The translations under genes and the position numbers were made by a program. This document shows positions 1 through 9,715 of a stretch of DNA of 64,000 nucleotides, piece by piece. Origin of the DNA: Varroa destructor (lineage: Eukaryota; Arthropoda; Arachnida; Mesostigmata; Varroidae); assembly GCF_002443255.2 (NCBI RefSeq), contig NW_019211457.1:40771126-40835125 (forward strand), written 5' to 3'. Each line of letters opens with the position of its first letter. Position 1 is the stretch's first letter. The notes under the pieces are model-generated. The model saw only the letters and a program-made list of their open reading frames with translations. It did not search any database and was not told the DNA's origin.

Positions 1-3000
1 ATGAATCTGATCCCAACGACAGGCCAAGTGCTTCTCCGCGAAACGAAAATGATCCACAACGTTTCTCAACGGTGATGGACGTAAACGACTATAATGCAGC
101 ACTTATCTTGTACCTTATGAAATATAGGTGACCAAAAGAAGCTATCAGTGCGCTATCGAAACAACAGCTTCACTAATTTCGCCAGCTGTGTCTGCGGTTA
201 GTGGCTGTCGAGAAACTAGAACAGAGAAATCGCAAACACAAAATGTAGAACACGATGCAGAATGTGAAAGTGAAACAAAAAAAAATGCAATATAAAATAC
301 AAGGTAAAACATAAATGTATGCGATCAACAAGGACGAGATGTGGAAGTAAGGGGCAGGGGCAGGGGCAGGTGACAAGCGTTGCGCTTATCAGAGGCAATC
401 CTCTCTTTCTGCTCCATAGAAACTGCATATCGTCCGGGACGATGTACGGTTATAAAACTATTGTAATTTACTGGTTCACAGCAGGCAGCAGGTAGCTAAC
501 CGAGATAACGAAAGCATATTTATCATCGCAGTTAGAGGCCGAACTATGAATGAGACACTTGAATTTGGGGAAAAAAGTGAGCAGAAAAGCTGGTGAGAAG
601 CCACCCGTTAGCTAGCTCCGCTGTGAAATATCCATCTATTCGGAGTGTCTGAAAGGAAGTCATATCCGGGAACCCGGCTGTTTCATAATGAGCGCGTAGT
701 GAAGATTGTCTTGCATCCTGTACATCTATGCGAAAACAACTTAGTTGCCCGTTGAGCAGATAAATTGAGGTTTCAGTCTTGTCGTGGCCATTACAAAATA
801 GAGTGGCTCAGCAAACTCGCTAATAAAAATTAATAACTAATTAAGATGAGTAAAGGTACATTTTTCACAATATTGTACTCGTTTGTCGATTGAATGATTT
901 AATTAAAAAGTTGTGATTATAGCAAGCCAATGCAGTGCCCTATACAGCAGTAAAGGAACGAATACGACTCCTAAATTACCACTTTAATCACACTATCAGT
1001 ATAAACTTGGGGTCGAACCACCAAACGATCTGGCAATTCAAAGCTTAGATAGTAAACAGACTATATTCTATGTCAGTGAATGAAAACCCCATCGAGAATG
1101 TCTCGTTATTCAGAACTATCTGAGTTAATCCTCAGACCGTTAGACAATTCTACTTGGGGATTTCATGCTCATGCTGCTTAAGCTCATATTGCTCATGCTC
1201 TCTTAAGTAAGTAAAAGGTCATTGAACAAAATTCGAGACGAACTTCATTGCGGATGAAAGTTTCGAAGTTCGCAAACGGCCTAAGCGCACACTAACGAAC
1301 TCTTTGAAACGACGGAACACGACGCTTTGAACGGACTTTATATAGAGACGAAAATTTCTAATTAGAAGTGCTCATACTGGGCATAGGGGCGCCAATTCCG
1401 TCGTTATTTTTACACTCCAGTTAGCATAAATCGTCATTACCCGTTCAACAAATCAGCGGTTCTGCTTACGTCGCAGCTGCAACTGCCCAATATCCATCGT
1501 AGCACATATTTGTCACTTGTTGCATATACAAAATTGATGCCCACCGTGCCACGGGCAGTAGGCCTATGGCGGGGGGCAAGAAGGTTGAGAAATTTCTGCT
1601 GCAGATAAATAGTCGGATTTTAAAATGTAAGAAATTCTACTTACTAACATCATTCAGCGGTAACATTGACTCGGCGGGGGCACGTTATACGTTTACATTA
1701 ATACATGCAACTATTAAATAGGGCTCTTTCGAATGCGCGTTGATCAAATGCCAGAGAATAAAGCATTTGCGCCTTCGTTCAGCACAGGAACAACGAGAAA
1801 AGGCCGCATCGAGACACAATTACCATATTTTTATCAGATGCACTCGTGTCGCAGGTGGCGCCAACCGTCTGTGAAATTAGGGTATAGGCAAAAACGTGGA
1901 AAGTAGTTCAGCGCCGTCTCCTCCAAAGGGGGCGAATCATTATCATAAACCTGTTATATCATGGAGCGCTGATGGCCTTATTAAGTTCTTCTTGCATTCT
2001 GTTTGTACCTGTCGCTTGCGTTTCGGCTAATTGCAGCTTCGTTCGATTCAGCCACCTTGAAGCACATTTTAGAAATCAGTGAGGAAATCTTAAGAGCATC
2101 TTGAGGAGAGTTGCCTCTTCATTGTTACCAATTTGTCATTGTTGATGATCACTGCTCTACGGATCATAAACCTATGGCGAAGGCATAAGGACGGACAAGT
2201 GCCATTATTAGATTTTCCGTATTCATATTTTCAGCCTTGACTTTGAGGAAAATTCTATTCAGCTTATAAATTACATGGGTATAATCTGCAGTTTTGTAAT
2301 ATTCAAGCTACCATGCGAGCAGTACGCTAGGTTAATTGCGGAAGGCTCTGCTATTTGTAGTTAACAACGGGTCCTGTAGCTTCTGCCTGTGTAGGCAAGG
2401 GCGTAATCTAGGTACTGAGTCTCTAGCTGATATCTCCTAGCCATTTTGCGTTGTAGAGCCCTAAAGCCATGGATGTTAGATTAACAGACAAAGTAAATTT
2501 CACTCAATAATGGTAAACAGCATGAATGTGCTCTGTGGAACAGACGATGTTTTGGCATTATCAAACTGGTAGTTTATTTATAGATAAATAAGGAACCAGA
2601 TATGCCTATCCAGAGTACTCAATGACTGCTGCTTTAAAAACTGCTTGTTCGAGAGAAGACATAATGTTGCGTATGTGAGATAGCTAATTCTTATCTTGGA
2701 TCAGGCCTCTTGATGGAGGATGATGAGCGGATCCTTGAACGTGAGCTCTAAGGCAAACCTGTATCTCACGAACTTTTTTAATCTGAGTTTGCAAACGGTA
2801 GCGTAGGCGTACAGATCAACGACTTTGCAAGATTACAGCTGATTAACGGGCCTTTGTGATTGCATCTGTCTGAGTCTCAGGTGTTGGCTTGTTAACTTGT
2901 ACCAAAGGAAAAAAATTAAATTTTGATCTTTTTCATCAAGTTTACGATTCCCTTACAGTACTAATTAAGCGATGCGTACGTTTTAGCCCGTGGCTGTGGC

Positions 3001-4339
3001 ACAGAATGCCAGTATTTTCTCATGTACCGAGAGGTTTTCGGTAGGTGGTATGGTTAGAGAACGAACAACCTAAAATTGGCTTTCCAATCCAATGAAGAAG
3101 TAAATATTATACCTTGTGGCCATATTTCATGTACCAGGTTATATCAATACGATAAAACTTGTCACTTTTCCGCGTATGGTAGTCTAAAGCAGATCTCTGC
3201 ACCGTAAATTTCCACAGTATAAAAGGCAAAGCTGATTCGATTCTACCTAAGACCATACGTGCGTAATTTTGAGACACAACCCATGCTGCATATCGTTCTG
3301 CCTAGAAGTGTTCGGCCTAGACGAACAAATTATTAGTTTATTTGTCGTTATTTTCTTTGTTTCTAATATTGAGATATAGTAGAGACACTTGCTGTGCTGC
3401 TAAAGAGCTTTAAGCGATCGTATTTGAATCCCTTCGGCCGTTCCCCGAGGACGATACGATCCATCTGCAGTTATCGAAATTCATCGATCGGACATTAATC
3501 CTATCGTGCCGAATCCAAAACATCGGCTACATCATAGCAGCGACAAGTGTTTAAGGGATCAATGCCTGTGCCCAGAACATTGTCAACCCAGATTGGATGG
3601 CTAGTGGAAAGGATCGAGTGATCTAGCTAGTTTGATTGAACTAGCTATATATAATAAACGAACTGGTAACCTTTAACACCCTAACTGGAAATAGCATCTG
3701 ATGTTTAGGCCAAACCTGTTTAAATAATAAAGCTATTTAACCAGCTGTAAAGTTTAGATACAAGCTAATACTTATTGCTGTTTGGGCGCTCTTATTCCTG
3801 AAGCAAAGGTTATCTGCGCATATGGCCTGCAACGTTGCTTTGAGAAAATGGGTTTTCCCGATCAATGGATATCTATTTGTAGCAAAACAACTAGCTACCA
3901 AAAGTTAAAAGCTGCGTAATTTTAAATTGATTATATACTATATATCTCGTGTTTTGTAAATATTTTTCAATTACCAACTCAGCAGTCCGTGTCTTATTCG
4001 GATATTAGTTATTACGTCGTCTTTCCTTTCAAGTTTTACGTCCGGACCTTCCGTTGTACACGATATGAGAACAACTAGTTCTGTTTCGGTGGGTCGTACA
4101 TCTGAGAGACATCATGGAGGTCTTTATTCTGCGATAGGCTATTTTGTCCATATCAAATAGTTGTATGAATGTTCCCGAAGTGTTTTCTATGGAACGAATT
4201 GCTATTATTTGAATAATGGCTTCGAATTTTCTTGTTTTAAGTATTTAGCGATAGTTATGATCTATACAGTAAGAGGAAGTGAAGCAACTAAGCAATGTAC
4301 TGTGATTGGTTAGAACTGCGGTAATGCTATTTAGCTAGA
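1..4339. other. AT-rich non-coding region upstream of the first zinc-finger gene
   Basis: No open frame here has convincing protein character. Short features include three tandem GGGGCA units near 351-370, imperfect repeats of a GCTCATGCT word at about 1166-1200, and a 9-bp perfect stem (TAGCTAGTT / AACTAGCTA, 6-nt loop) at 3624-3647. The last hundred bases probably contain promoter sequence for the gene that follows. No RNA gene was recognised. Confidence 0.6.
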
Positions 4340-4370
4340 TTAAATAGGGAGCTGGGGTGGCATCCAGTTC
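4339..4370 (+). promoter_or_regulatory. Candidate core promoter of zinc-finger gene copy 1
   Basis: A TATA-like ATTAAATA lies at 4339-4346 and an initiator-like CCAGTT at 4364-4369, with the A at 4366 as candidate +1. That puts the TATA-like element about 20-27 bases upstream, slightly close but plausible. The arrangement ATAGGG, then (T/C)CAGT(T/C), then GCCCTTGCCAC about 45-50 bases later is also found upstream of copy 2, where the initiator is a better TCAGTC. This shared order between diverged copies is the main support. No transcript evidence is available. Confidence 0.35.
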
Positions 4371-4464
4371 GTGAAGAACACGAATCGACCCCTATGCGTA
4401 TATCGCCCTTGCCACTCCCACATATCTCCTCACCCAGCTCAGTGGGGGGGGGAGGGAGGGAGGG

Positions 4465-4566
4465 GTGAGCATACGGGAGATTTTTTAAGATGGCTTACAT
4501 CTGATCAGTTCTTGGGTTTCACACTGTGTCGTGTCTCGTTAGTTTTGCTTTCGTTAACCCTACTAG
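4465..4566 (+). other. Candidate 5'-UTR intron of copy 1
   Basis: A donor-like GTGAGC follows a run of Gs at 4465. An acceptor with a pyrimidine-rich lead, CCCTACTAG, ends at 4566. The predicted intron is 102 nt, a normal size for a small arthropod intron. Removing it would delete an upstream ATG at 4490 that opens a four-codon frame ending in TGA. If it is not removed, the transcript carries that upstream ORF. A second acceptor-like AG lies at 4541-4542. Confidence 0.3.
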
Positions 4567-4621
4567 AGTTTGTTCAAAGACCTTGCGTTCGATGTCAGTC
4601 CCAAGGATTGATCAACCGAAA

Positions 4622-5596
4622 ATGGCTAACGTTCAAATGGTCGTAGGTAACCAATCCGGCCAGCAACAGCAGGACGAGATGCAACAACATGTAGCCGATC
4701 AGCCTCCTCAGATGATCCCGCAGAACGCAGCACTTCACGCTAACTCTCGCGCTGTGGTGATCGAAGCAAAGTGGTTCGCATGTACTTTTGAGGACTGCAA
4801 CTTCAAATCGTACCGGTATCACCATTTGAAAAGACATATTATGACGCATACTAAGGAAAAGCCGTTTGCCTGCCCTGAGTGCGGGACTAAGCGCGCACGA
4901 CGTGACGCGCTTGCCCAGCACATGAAGACGCATGCGAAGAAAGACAAATGCAGGTGCATACATTGTTCAAAAAAGTTCAACAGCGTGGAAGAAGTACAAG
5001 AACACCTTGATACGGCACATCGACATATCTGTGACAAATGTAAAAGAAATTTTGTTAGTACGAAACAACTGAGTGACCACAAACGTGAGCATAATGTGAC
5101 CAGATGTCGAATGTGCGCGTTTTCGTCGACGCACTACCACAAGGTCATGAGACACGAACGCAAAGTGCATTTTATTTCCAAGGACAATCAAATAGCTCAG
5201 GCGGCCACTCCGGGGGACGTAAGCCAAGGTCAGACTCTGGACGAAATCGAAGATCAATCAGGCAGCGATATCAGGGAGGCGAGCTCACCTGATTCTGTCA
5301 GCAGCCTCACAGGCCCAGTCGCTATGGTCCGCGCGCCAGCCACTGACGACAACCTTTCTTCCCAACCGTTGGACTTGTCAGTCCGATCAACCGTAGTACA
5401 GGCCAATAATGGAACCAACATCAACTTCAATTCAGTCGATGGATCCAATCCTAACCGAATCCCTCCCGCTCCTTTGAATCTGCCCTATGAGCTACAGATG
5501 AACAGTGTAATGAGACCAGGCTACTATTTACATTTGTATCACAACTATTTGGATTACATCAATAATCCCGCGTACTGGTATTTTTCTCAGAACTAA
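4622..5596 (+). CDS. Five-finger C2H2 zinc-finger protein with CtBP-type motif, copy 1
   Basis: Predicted nuclear DNA-binding transcription factor of 324 residues. I chose the ATG at 4622 because its context is strong (A at -3, G at +4). An in-frame ATG at 4592 has a weak context and would add ten residues. Five complete C2H2 fingers lie at about residues 54-76, 84-104, 112-133, 137-157 and 162-183. All keep their Cys and His ligands and a 12-residue Cys-His spacing. Fingers 1 and 2 are joined by a TKEKP linker close to the classical TGEKP; the other linkers are short and non-canonical. A Gln-rich N-terminus precedes the fingers. After them come an acidic and Ser-rich stretch, PLDLS at 249-253 (the PxDLS class that binds the CtBP corepressor) and PLNLP at 284-288. 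The last 26 residues are dominated by Tyr, Trp and Phe. I do not recognise the orthologue. Repression is an inference from the motif. Confidence 0.9.
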   Translation: MANVQMVVGNQSGQQQQDEMQQHVADQPPQMIPQNAALHANSRAVVIEAKWFACTFEDCNFKSYRYHHLKRHIMTHTKEKPFACPECGTKRARRDALAQHMKTHAKKDKCRCIHCSKKFNSVEEVQEHLDTAHRHICDKCKRNFVSTKQLSDHKREHNVTRCRMCAFSSTHYHKVMRHERKVHFISKDNQIAQAATPGDVSQGQTLDEIEDQSGSDIREASSPDSVSSLTGPVAMVRAPATDDNLSSQPLDLSVRSTVVQANNGTNINFNSVDGSNPNRIPPAPLNLPYELQMNSVMRPGYYLHLYHNYLDYINNPAYWYFSQN

Positions 5597-5741
5597 AAGC
5601 TTACCTATACATGTCTGTATTGACGATTATGACAAAACTTATATTAGAATCTGGCCAGTACGACATGAATCGTGCAATGTAAAAGAAATTAGCATTTCAA
5701 CAGAGGAATATAACGACTCACAAGCGCGTTCGTAAGCGAAG
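4694..5741. repeat. Near-identical tract shared with copy 2 (probable gene-conversion tract, donor or acceptor)
   Basis: This 1,048-bp stretch matches 12742-13789 without gaps (offset 8,048) and differs at four bases: 4756, 4773, 5214 and 5237. It covers nearly all the coding sequence plus about 145 bp past the stop codon. Immediately outside, the copies differ about once in ten bases downstream and far more upstream. Identity extending into untranslated DNA argues against protein selection as the sole cause. Direction of transfer cannot be told from two copies. Confidence 0.85.
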
Positions 5742-6574
5742 TGAACGATACATGGCATATTACATAGCTGCGCTGTGACAGGCCAACGAAAAGCGGTCCT
5801 TTGTTTGCCTTATGACCGTCGTAGGCCATTTCCGTGCAAGAGCACCATCAGCCTCTGATTTCTCGTTTCGTTTTTTCGTTGTCCAGTGTCTATCTAAATA
5901 ACCAAAATATGGCACTGATCCCAGGGCTTTCATGTCTTACGATAAACATTGCGCACAATACCGCCATGCTAAATACAAAAAATATTGGAACACATTGAAA
6001 GTAAGCCAATAACGATAACATGTGTATATTAAAAAACAACTAAATACACAGAACTGTGTTTTGATTTAATTATCGACATTAATGTTCATAATAGAGGAGC
6101 TTACGAAATGGACTGCTGCCTTAACACTCTAGACGATCTTTGTAAACATCCTAGGTTAAATTGAGGTTGACTTTTTGTACAGTAACGATGCCTATTCAAT
6201 CTTTTTCAGCTTTATATTTTACAGTGTCAATATTTGCCTCCAGTAAACTATATCTATTATTCTTTTATATGGTTTTGTATTGCTATCCTGAATTTAACTG
6301 CAGACCGGCCCAAATAAATAAATTCAAGTCCATTTTTCAAACTCTAAGAAAGGAAAAAAGCAAATGGATTTTTTTGATAACTAAATAAGTTACCTGTATT
6401 AACAAATCCTCATTTAGACTCTCAATATCTAATGATGACTTTTAGTGTTTTCTATCCCCTAAGAGCTCATATGCAATGCTTCTTCTATCGATCCGCTTCA
6501 TGTAAGCTGTGTATTTAGACCCACGAACGTTTTTTTACTTGTGTATGGAGCGTTTTTTTTCAATTCCCACACAG

Positions 6575-6625
6575 GCGACGGCAGCTATTGATGAACCGGG
6601 CGATCTTCACCTGCATATGACTGAC
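6575..6625 (+). other. Candidate 51-nt internal exon, copy 1
   Basis: A long T-run and CCCACACAG end at 6574, and GTATG follows at 6626, so the segment is bounded by both splice signals. Only one frame is open, reading ATAAIDEPGDLHLHMTD with whole codons at both ends (phase 0 to 0). The segment is identical in unit 2 at 15579-15629, although the DNA around it has diverged and the donor there is the stronger GTAAGT. Continuing past the donor in unit 2 quickly meets a stop, so the conserved peptide makes sense only if it is spliced. It could belong to an alternative 3' end of the zinc-finger gene. Confidence 0.4.
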
Positions 6626-6800
6626 GTATGTTTTGCGTTGAAACGTCCAGATATAGCTTTATGCCTTTATATAATAGACATAGATAGATCTCACAAGTAT
6701 CTTACGGTAATAGTCTATACTAGATATGGTGGTTTCTGTGCATCACAATCACGTTCGATTGGCTCAGCCATCCGTTATATTTTAAATGACTGTGTTTCAG

Positions 6801-6866
6801 AGTTTGTTCACTCATCGAATAATAACAATGATACGTTTTCGTGGGGTATTTTTATTATTTGTATGA
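6801..6866 (+). other. Candidate terminal coding exon, copy 1
   Basis: TGTGTTTCAG ends at 6800. Read in phase 0 after the 51-nt exon, the next 21 codons begin SLFTHRIITMIRFRG and stop at TGA 6864-6866. Unit 2 (15824-15889) encodes the same residues and stop. The two base differences (CGT/CGC and GGG/GGC) are both silent in this frame but would change amino acids in the competing open frame. Two silent changes are suggestive, not proof. The peptide is hydrophobic and unrecognised. Confidence 0.3.
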
Positions 6867-7127
6867 ATGACGATCATCCCGCTGTTGTCGTATAGAATCC
6901 CAATATGGGTGTGTACCTTAGTCCTTAAGGAACCAGCCAGGCTGCTGTTACGTGTGCTGTTAAGTGCGTAGTTTCATGAACACCTCTACAGATAACATGA
7001 CACCTTGCCAAATATGCTTCGTTGAGTTAATCAATCCAAGGCCAGTATGCTGCCATTAAAATTTTCACATGCCCTTTTTTGAATGTCTAAGATCATAGTG
7101 ATGAACCCGCTCTCATTCGAAACCCCA

Positions 7128-7380
7128 ATGCAACCTGCCTCGCGTTGCGTTCGTACCCCCACATGCTGTTTGACTCCGAATAGGGTTGGGAGAAATTCTC
7201 GGAAGGTCGTCGGCCGAGCAATCAGTAGAAGTAGGCTGTCCCTTGACTGCAGACGAACCTGCGAACAGCTGTAATACAGGCGCAGTGTTCCGAAACATGA
7301 TAACCGCTGGGTTTACCTTGGTCCAAGGCCTACGATGCTTCTTCAGATTCCCTCTACCTCACTGGTAGAAAACATTGCGG
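7128..7380 (+). other. Highly conserved block with a 48-codon ORF, unit 1
   Basis: This block is about 95% identical to 16180-16433, better preserved than much of the unit. An ATG at 7128 opens 48 codons to a TAA at 7272-7274, and start, stop and length are the same in unit 2. In this frame about five differences are silent and six change residues, so any protein constraint is weak. The start context is poor (C at -3). The peptide contains PTCCLTPNR and KVVGRAISRS and is not recognised. The conservation also runs about 100 bp past the stop, so a regulatory element or non-coding RNA is equally possible. Confidence 0.25.
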
Positions 7381-8496
7381 TGCACTTTACCAATAGACAG
7401 TAGAAAAGTAGTTTTGTTCTCGGTCACCTCAACGGTTAGCGCCATAGCAACTTCAAAGACAGAGGACTCTTTCGCAAACTTCGATTTTCTATAGAGATTG
7501 TTTTAATTCTTCAATTATAACATTATTTGTTTGGCGACGATTAATCATACAATGGAGTGAAACTGCTTTTTACAAATATTACACATTATGTATCAGGGTA
7601 ATGAAACAATAACGAAGCCCAGTGCTCAGCAGAGATACCGATGCAGATAACTTACATAATTAAATGATTAAGTTCGTGGAATAGCTTTGCCTCGATATTA
7701 TCTGTTCACCAACTAACAACTTAGAACATAAACATGCGATATTTAGTACGTATATTAATATGGCATAAGTTTTTTCAATGTAAGCAATACGCAATAATGG
7801 ACTAGCTCCATTAGAGTGCATGAGTTATTCAAAGACGCCAAGTAGAATTTGCATAGAAAAGTCCTATTCGTTCGCAGGCTTCAACTCGACCGGAAAAACC
7901 CATCGGAACCATATTAGCGGCGGGCATTCAAAGACGCTAACTTACGTAAGCAAGCGAAACGCTCGTGATTATTTTAGTCTAAATATTCGATTTCATAATA
8001 CAGATTGTCGTCAGAGTTGTGCCAGTTCTGCGTCTGCAAAGCTATCCATCTTGAAGTTTTTGAGGTCCATCTATGAAGTCCTTATGTGTGTCGTTAGCTG
8101 CGAAAACGTCGCGTTTATTGACTTGTGACTGAAATGTACTGACGGGCTTCATAGTTCTACTACTAAGAAAATGTGTAATTCACGCAAAGAGGTCTTTCTG
8201 ACGATATACAGCTGATGATGCCCTGGTCTCCATACTTTGAATTCGAAGTTAACGTTCCAAAAAAGCGAATATAATACCATACAATAAAAATACCTGCAAT
8301 TGTCACTTATGAGTGAAAGCTTTCATCCTGCAAAACGGACGTGAAGCCATTCACAACAGATCATGAGGTGCAGCCAGGCCGGTTGATAAACAATCAGCAG
8401 CAGATACACTCACAGATTTTTGTGTTTTTTAACAGAACAACAGTTTAAAATATTAATAAGGTAACGTTTCATTATAATATATTTATGGGCTTATAG

Positions 8497-8631
8497 CAGA
8501 AGGTGAGATTAACAGGGGTCTTGATATGGGATTGCCCATTACCCGTAATTCTTTACATCAACGACGTAATGGAGATCAGCGATCTGGCAGAGAAATCCAA
8601 AGTTCACTCGCAACAGTGCTTCGGCATGTAA
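8497..8631 (+). pseudogene. Possible non-LTR reverse transcriptase remnant, unit 1
   Basis: One frame reads GVLIWDCPLPVILYINDVME. The part PLPVILYINDV resembles the GP-L-F-YINDL block of retrotransposon reverse transcriptases of the LINE type. The frame is only 44 codons, is flanked by stops, and has extra residues within the motif. The FADD catalytic block expected shortly after is absent. The same remnant occurs in unit 2 at about 17883-17987, so insertion and decay came before the duplication. A chance match is possible because the evidence rests on one motif. Confidence 0.3.
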
Positions 8632-9472
8632 CAAAAAGTCGTTCGTTGAGCGTAGCCATATGTAGAAATTTTTGGAGAAACAAAGCTTTCTTGCGAGAAA
8701 ACCCAATACGCAGTGCGAAAATGACTGTGATAGAGTGGTGATGGTAGAAGATGACGCCACTGGCGTCTCGAAGACGGAGTTGGCGTTGGCGTCTCATCGG
8801 CTAGACGAAAGGTCATGAACCCAAAGCTAAAAACCAGTACTACCCCACTGGGTATCGGGGGCTTTGACCTCCAAGCTTTTAGGATAGAAAGCTTGAAAGC
8901 TGTAATTTCCTGTGCTGCTGCCCTGCGAAAATGAAGCAATGTGCTGTGAGTGGGGTGAGGGTGGATCTTAAGCACCAATAACACTACCCTACGAGCGTGG
9001 GGTAACCAACTGGTCTAAGTAGAGGACTTACAAACCTCACAGTACTCTACGACGCTGTACTACAACTGCTGTTCAAAATCCGCCAATGCCCAATGGGCAT
9101 CCTTTTGTTTGAGCTTTGCAGGGCGTCTGTGTAAGCCGGCATGGACCGTCCTCGGCGAGAAAATTCGGCGTCCTCAGGTCGCGCCTCCTAGGGAAACTGT
9201 GATTCGTATGGCGTTCAAGTTAAGGTTTACAACCTTGATAATCTATCTTGCGAAAGAAGACTGCAGGCCAACAGTTAACGCATTGATGTAAGCTATATTA
9301 TAGCATAGGGGTTGCTGGGACCGACACCGTGTAATCTACCCATATACCGCAAGCGTATACTCTCGTCAGCCCAATCGTTATGAGATTCAATGACAAATCT
9401 CATTGATAAAATTTCTCGATATTGCTTCTCGTAAGTTGTGCTAACTTGAACCAATTTTTAGCATGTGACTTG

Positions 9473-9488
9473 AACACGCCGGCGTGTT
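9473..9488. repeat. Perfect 16-bp palindrome in unit 1
   Basis: AACACGCCGGCGTGTT is fully self-complementary. In unit 2 the corresponding place (about 18834) keeps only the first half and resumes at AATTAATTAATCTC, so the second half and the next few bases are missing there. A deletion across a hairpin in unit 2 or an expansion in unit 1 would explain it. Confidence 0.6.
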
Positions 9489-9715
9489 TCGGCGGGGTTT
9501 AATTAATCTCTACTATATACAAGATCCATATATAACAAACGAATAGGGTATAAATGCAAGGCAAATTTTTAGTCTACTGATGGCTGCCGTAACGCTTGAT
9601 ATTTTTTCATTGTGAAATAAGTTCTTTGTTTAGCGGCATGCAGGATAAACAAGCGGTACGCCGGGTGACCAGTGGATGATTTTTCATTGCGAAGTAGACG
9701 ATTCTACGTGGTGCT

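Larger units (their letters stand above)
4340..9715 (+). repeat. Tandem segmental duplication, unit 1
   Basis: Direct repeat of the segment at about 12355-19030. Order and orientation are preserved across many blocks. Examples are 5742-6020, 6338-6450, 6500-6870, 6950-7500, 8320-8990 and 9230-9715, with identity from about 75% to above 95% by eye. Length differences come from insertions in unit 2. Homology fades past about 9715. The upstream limit is uncertain because the 5' flank is strongly diverged; the last alignable words are in the promoter. Confidence 0.85.

Noticed and set aside
4526..4621. N-terminal extension of the copy 1 frame
   Set aside because: The frame is open from 4526, but that codon is GTG and the stretch contains a likely splice acceptor. 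The strong-context ATG is at 4622.
4371..4646. 91-codon frame overlapping the start of copy 1
   Set aside because: It starts at a GTG, runs through a G-rich low-complexity run, and overlaps the better supported zinc-finger frame.
6108..6164. 18-codon frame conserved in both units (14391-14447), reading MNCCLDALDHL in unit 2
   Set aside because: Start and stop are shared, but over this and the codons just upstream about eight differences change residues and two are silent, so there is no sign of protein constraint.
6509..6895. 128-codon frame running through the 51-nt candidate exon
   Set aside because: Unit 2 breaks the frame soon after the exon, and shared parts downstream change residues. 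Only the spliced reading is preserved.
8741..8818. 25-codon plus-strand frame MVEDDATGVSK shared with 18126-18203
   Set aside because: Protein-like in appearance, but both differences change residues and it is too short to support.
8604..8984. 126-codon minus-strand frame with a related 116-codon frame at 17983-18333
   Set aside because: Most differences between the copies change amino acids, and the frames diverge at both ends. It is probably chance openness over shared DNA.
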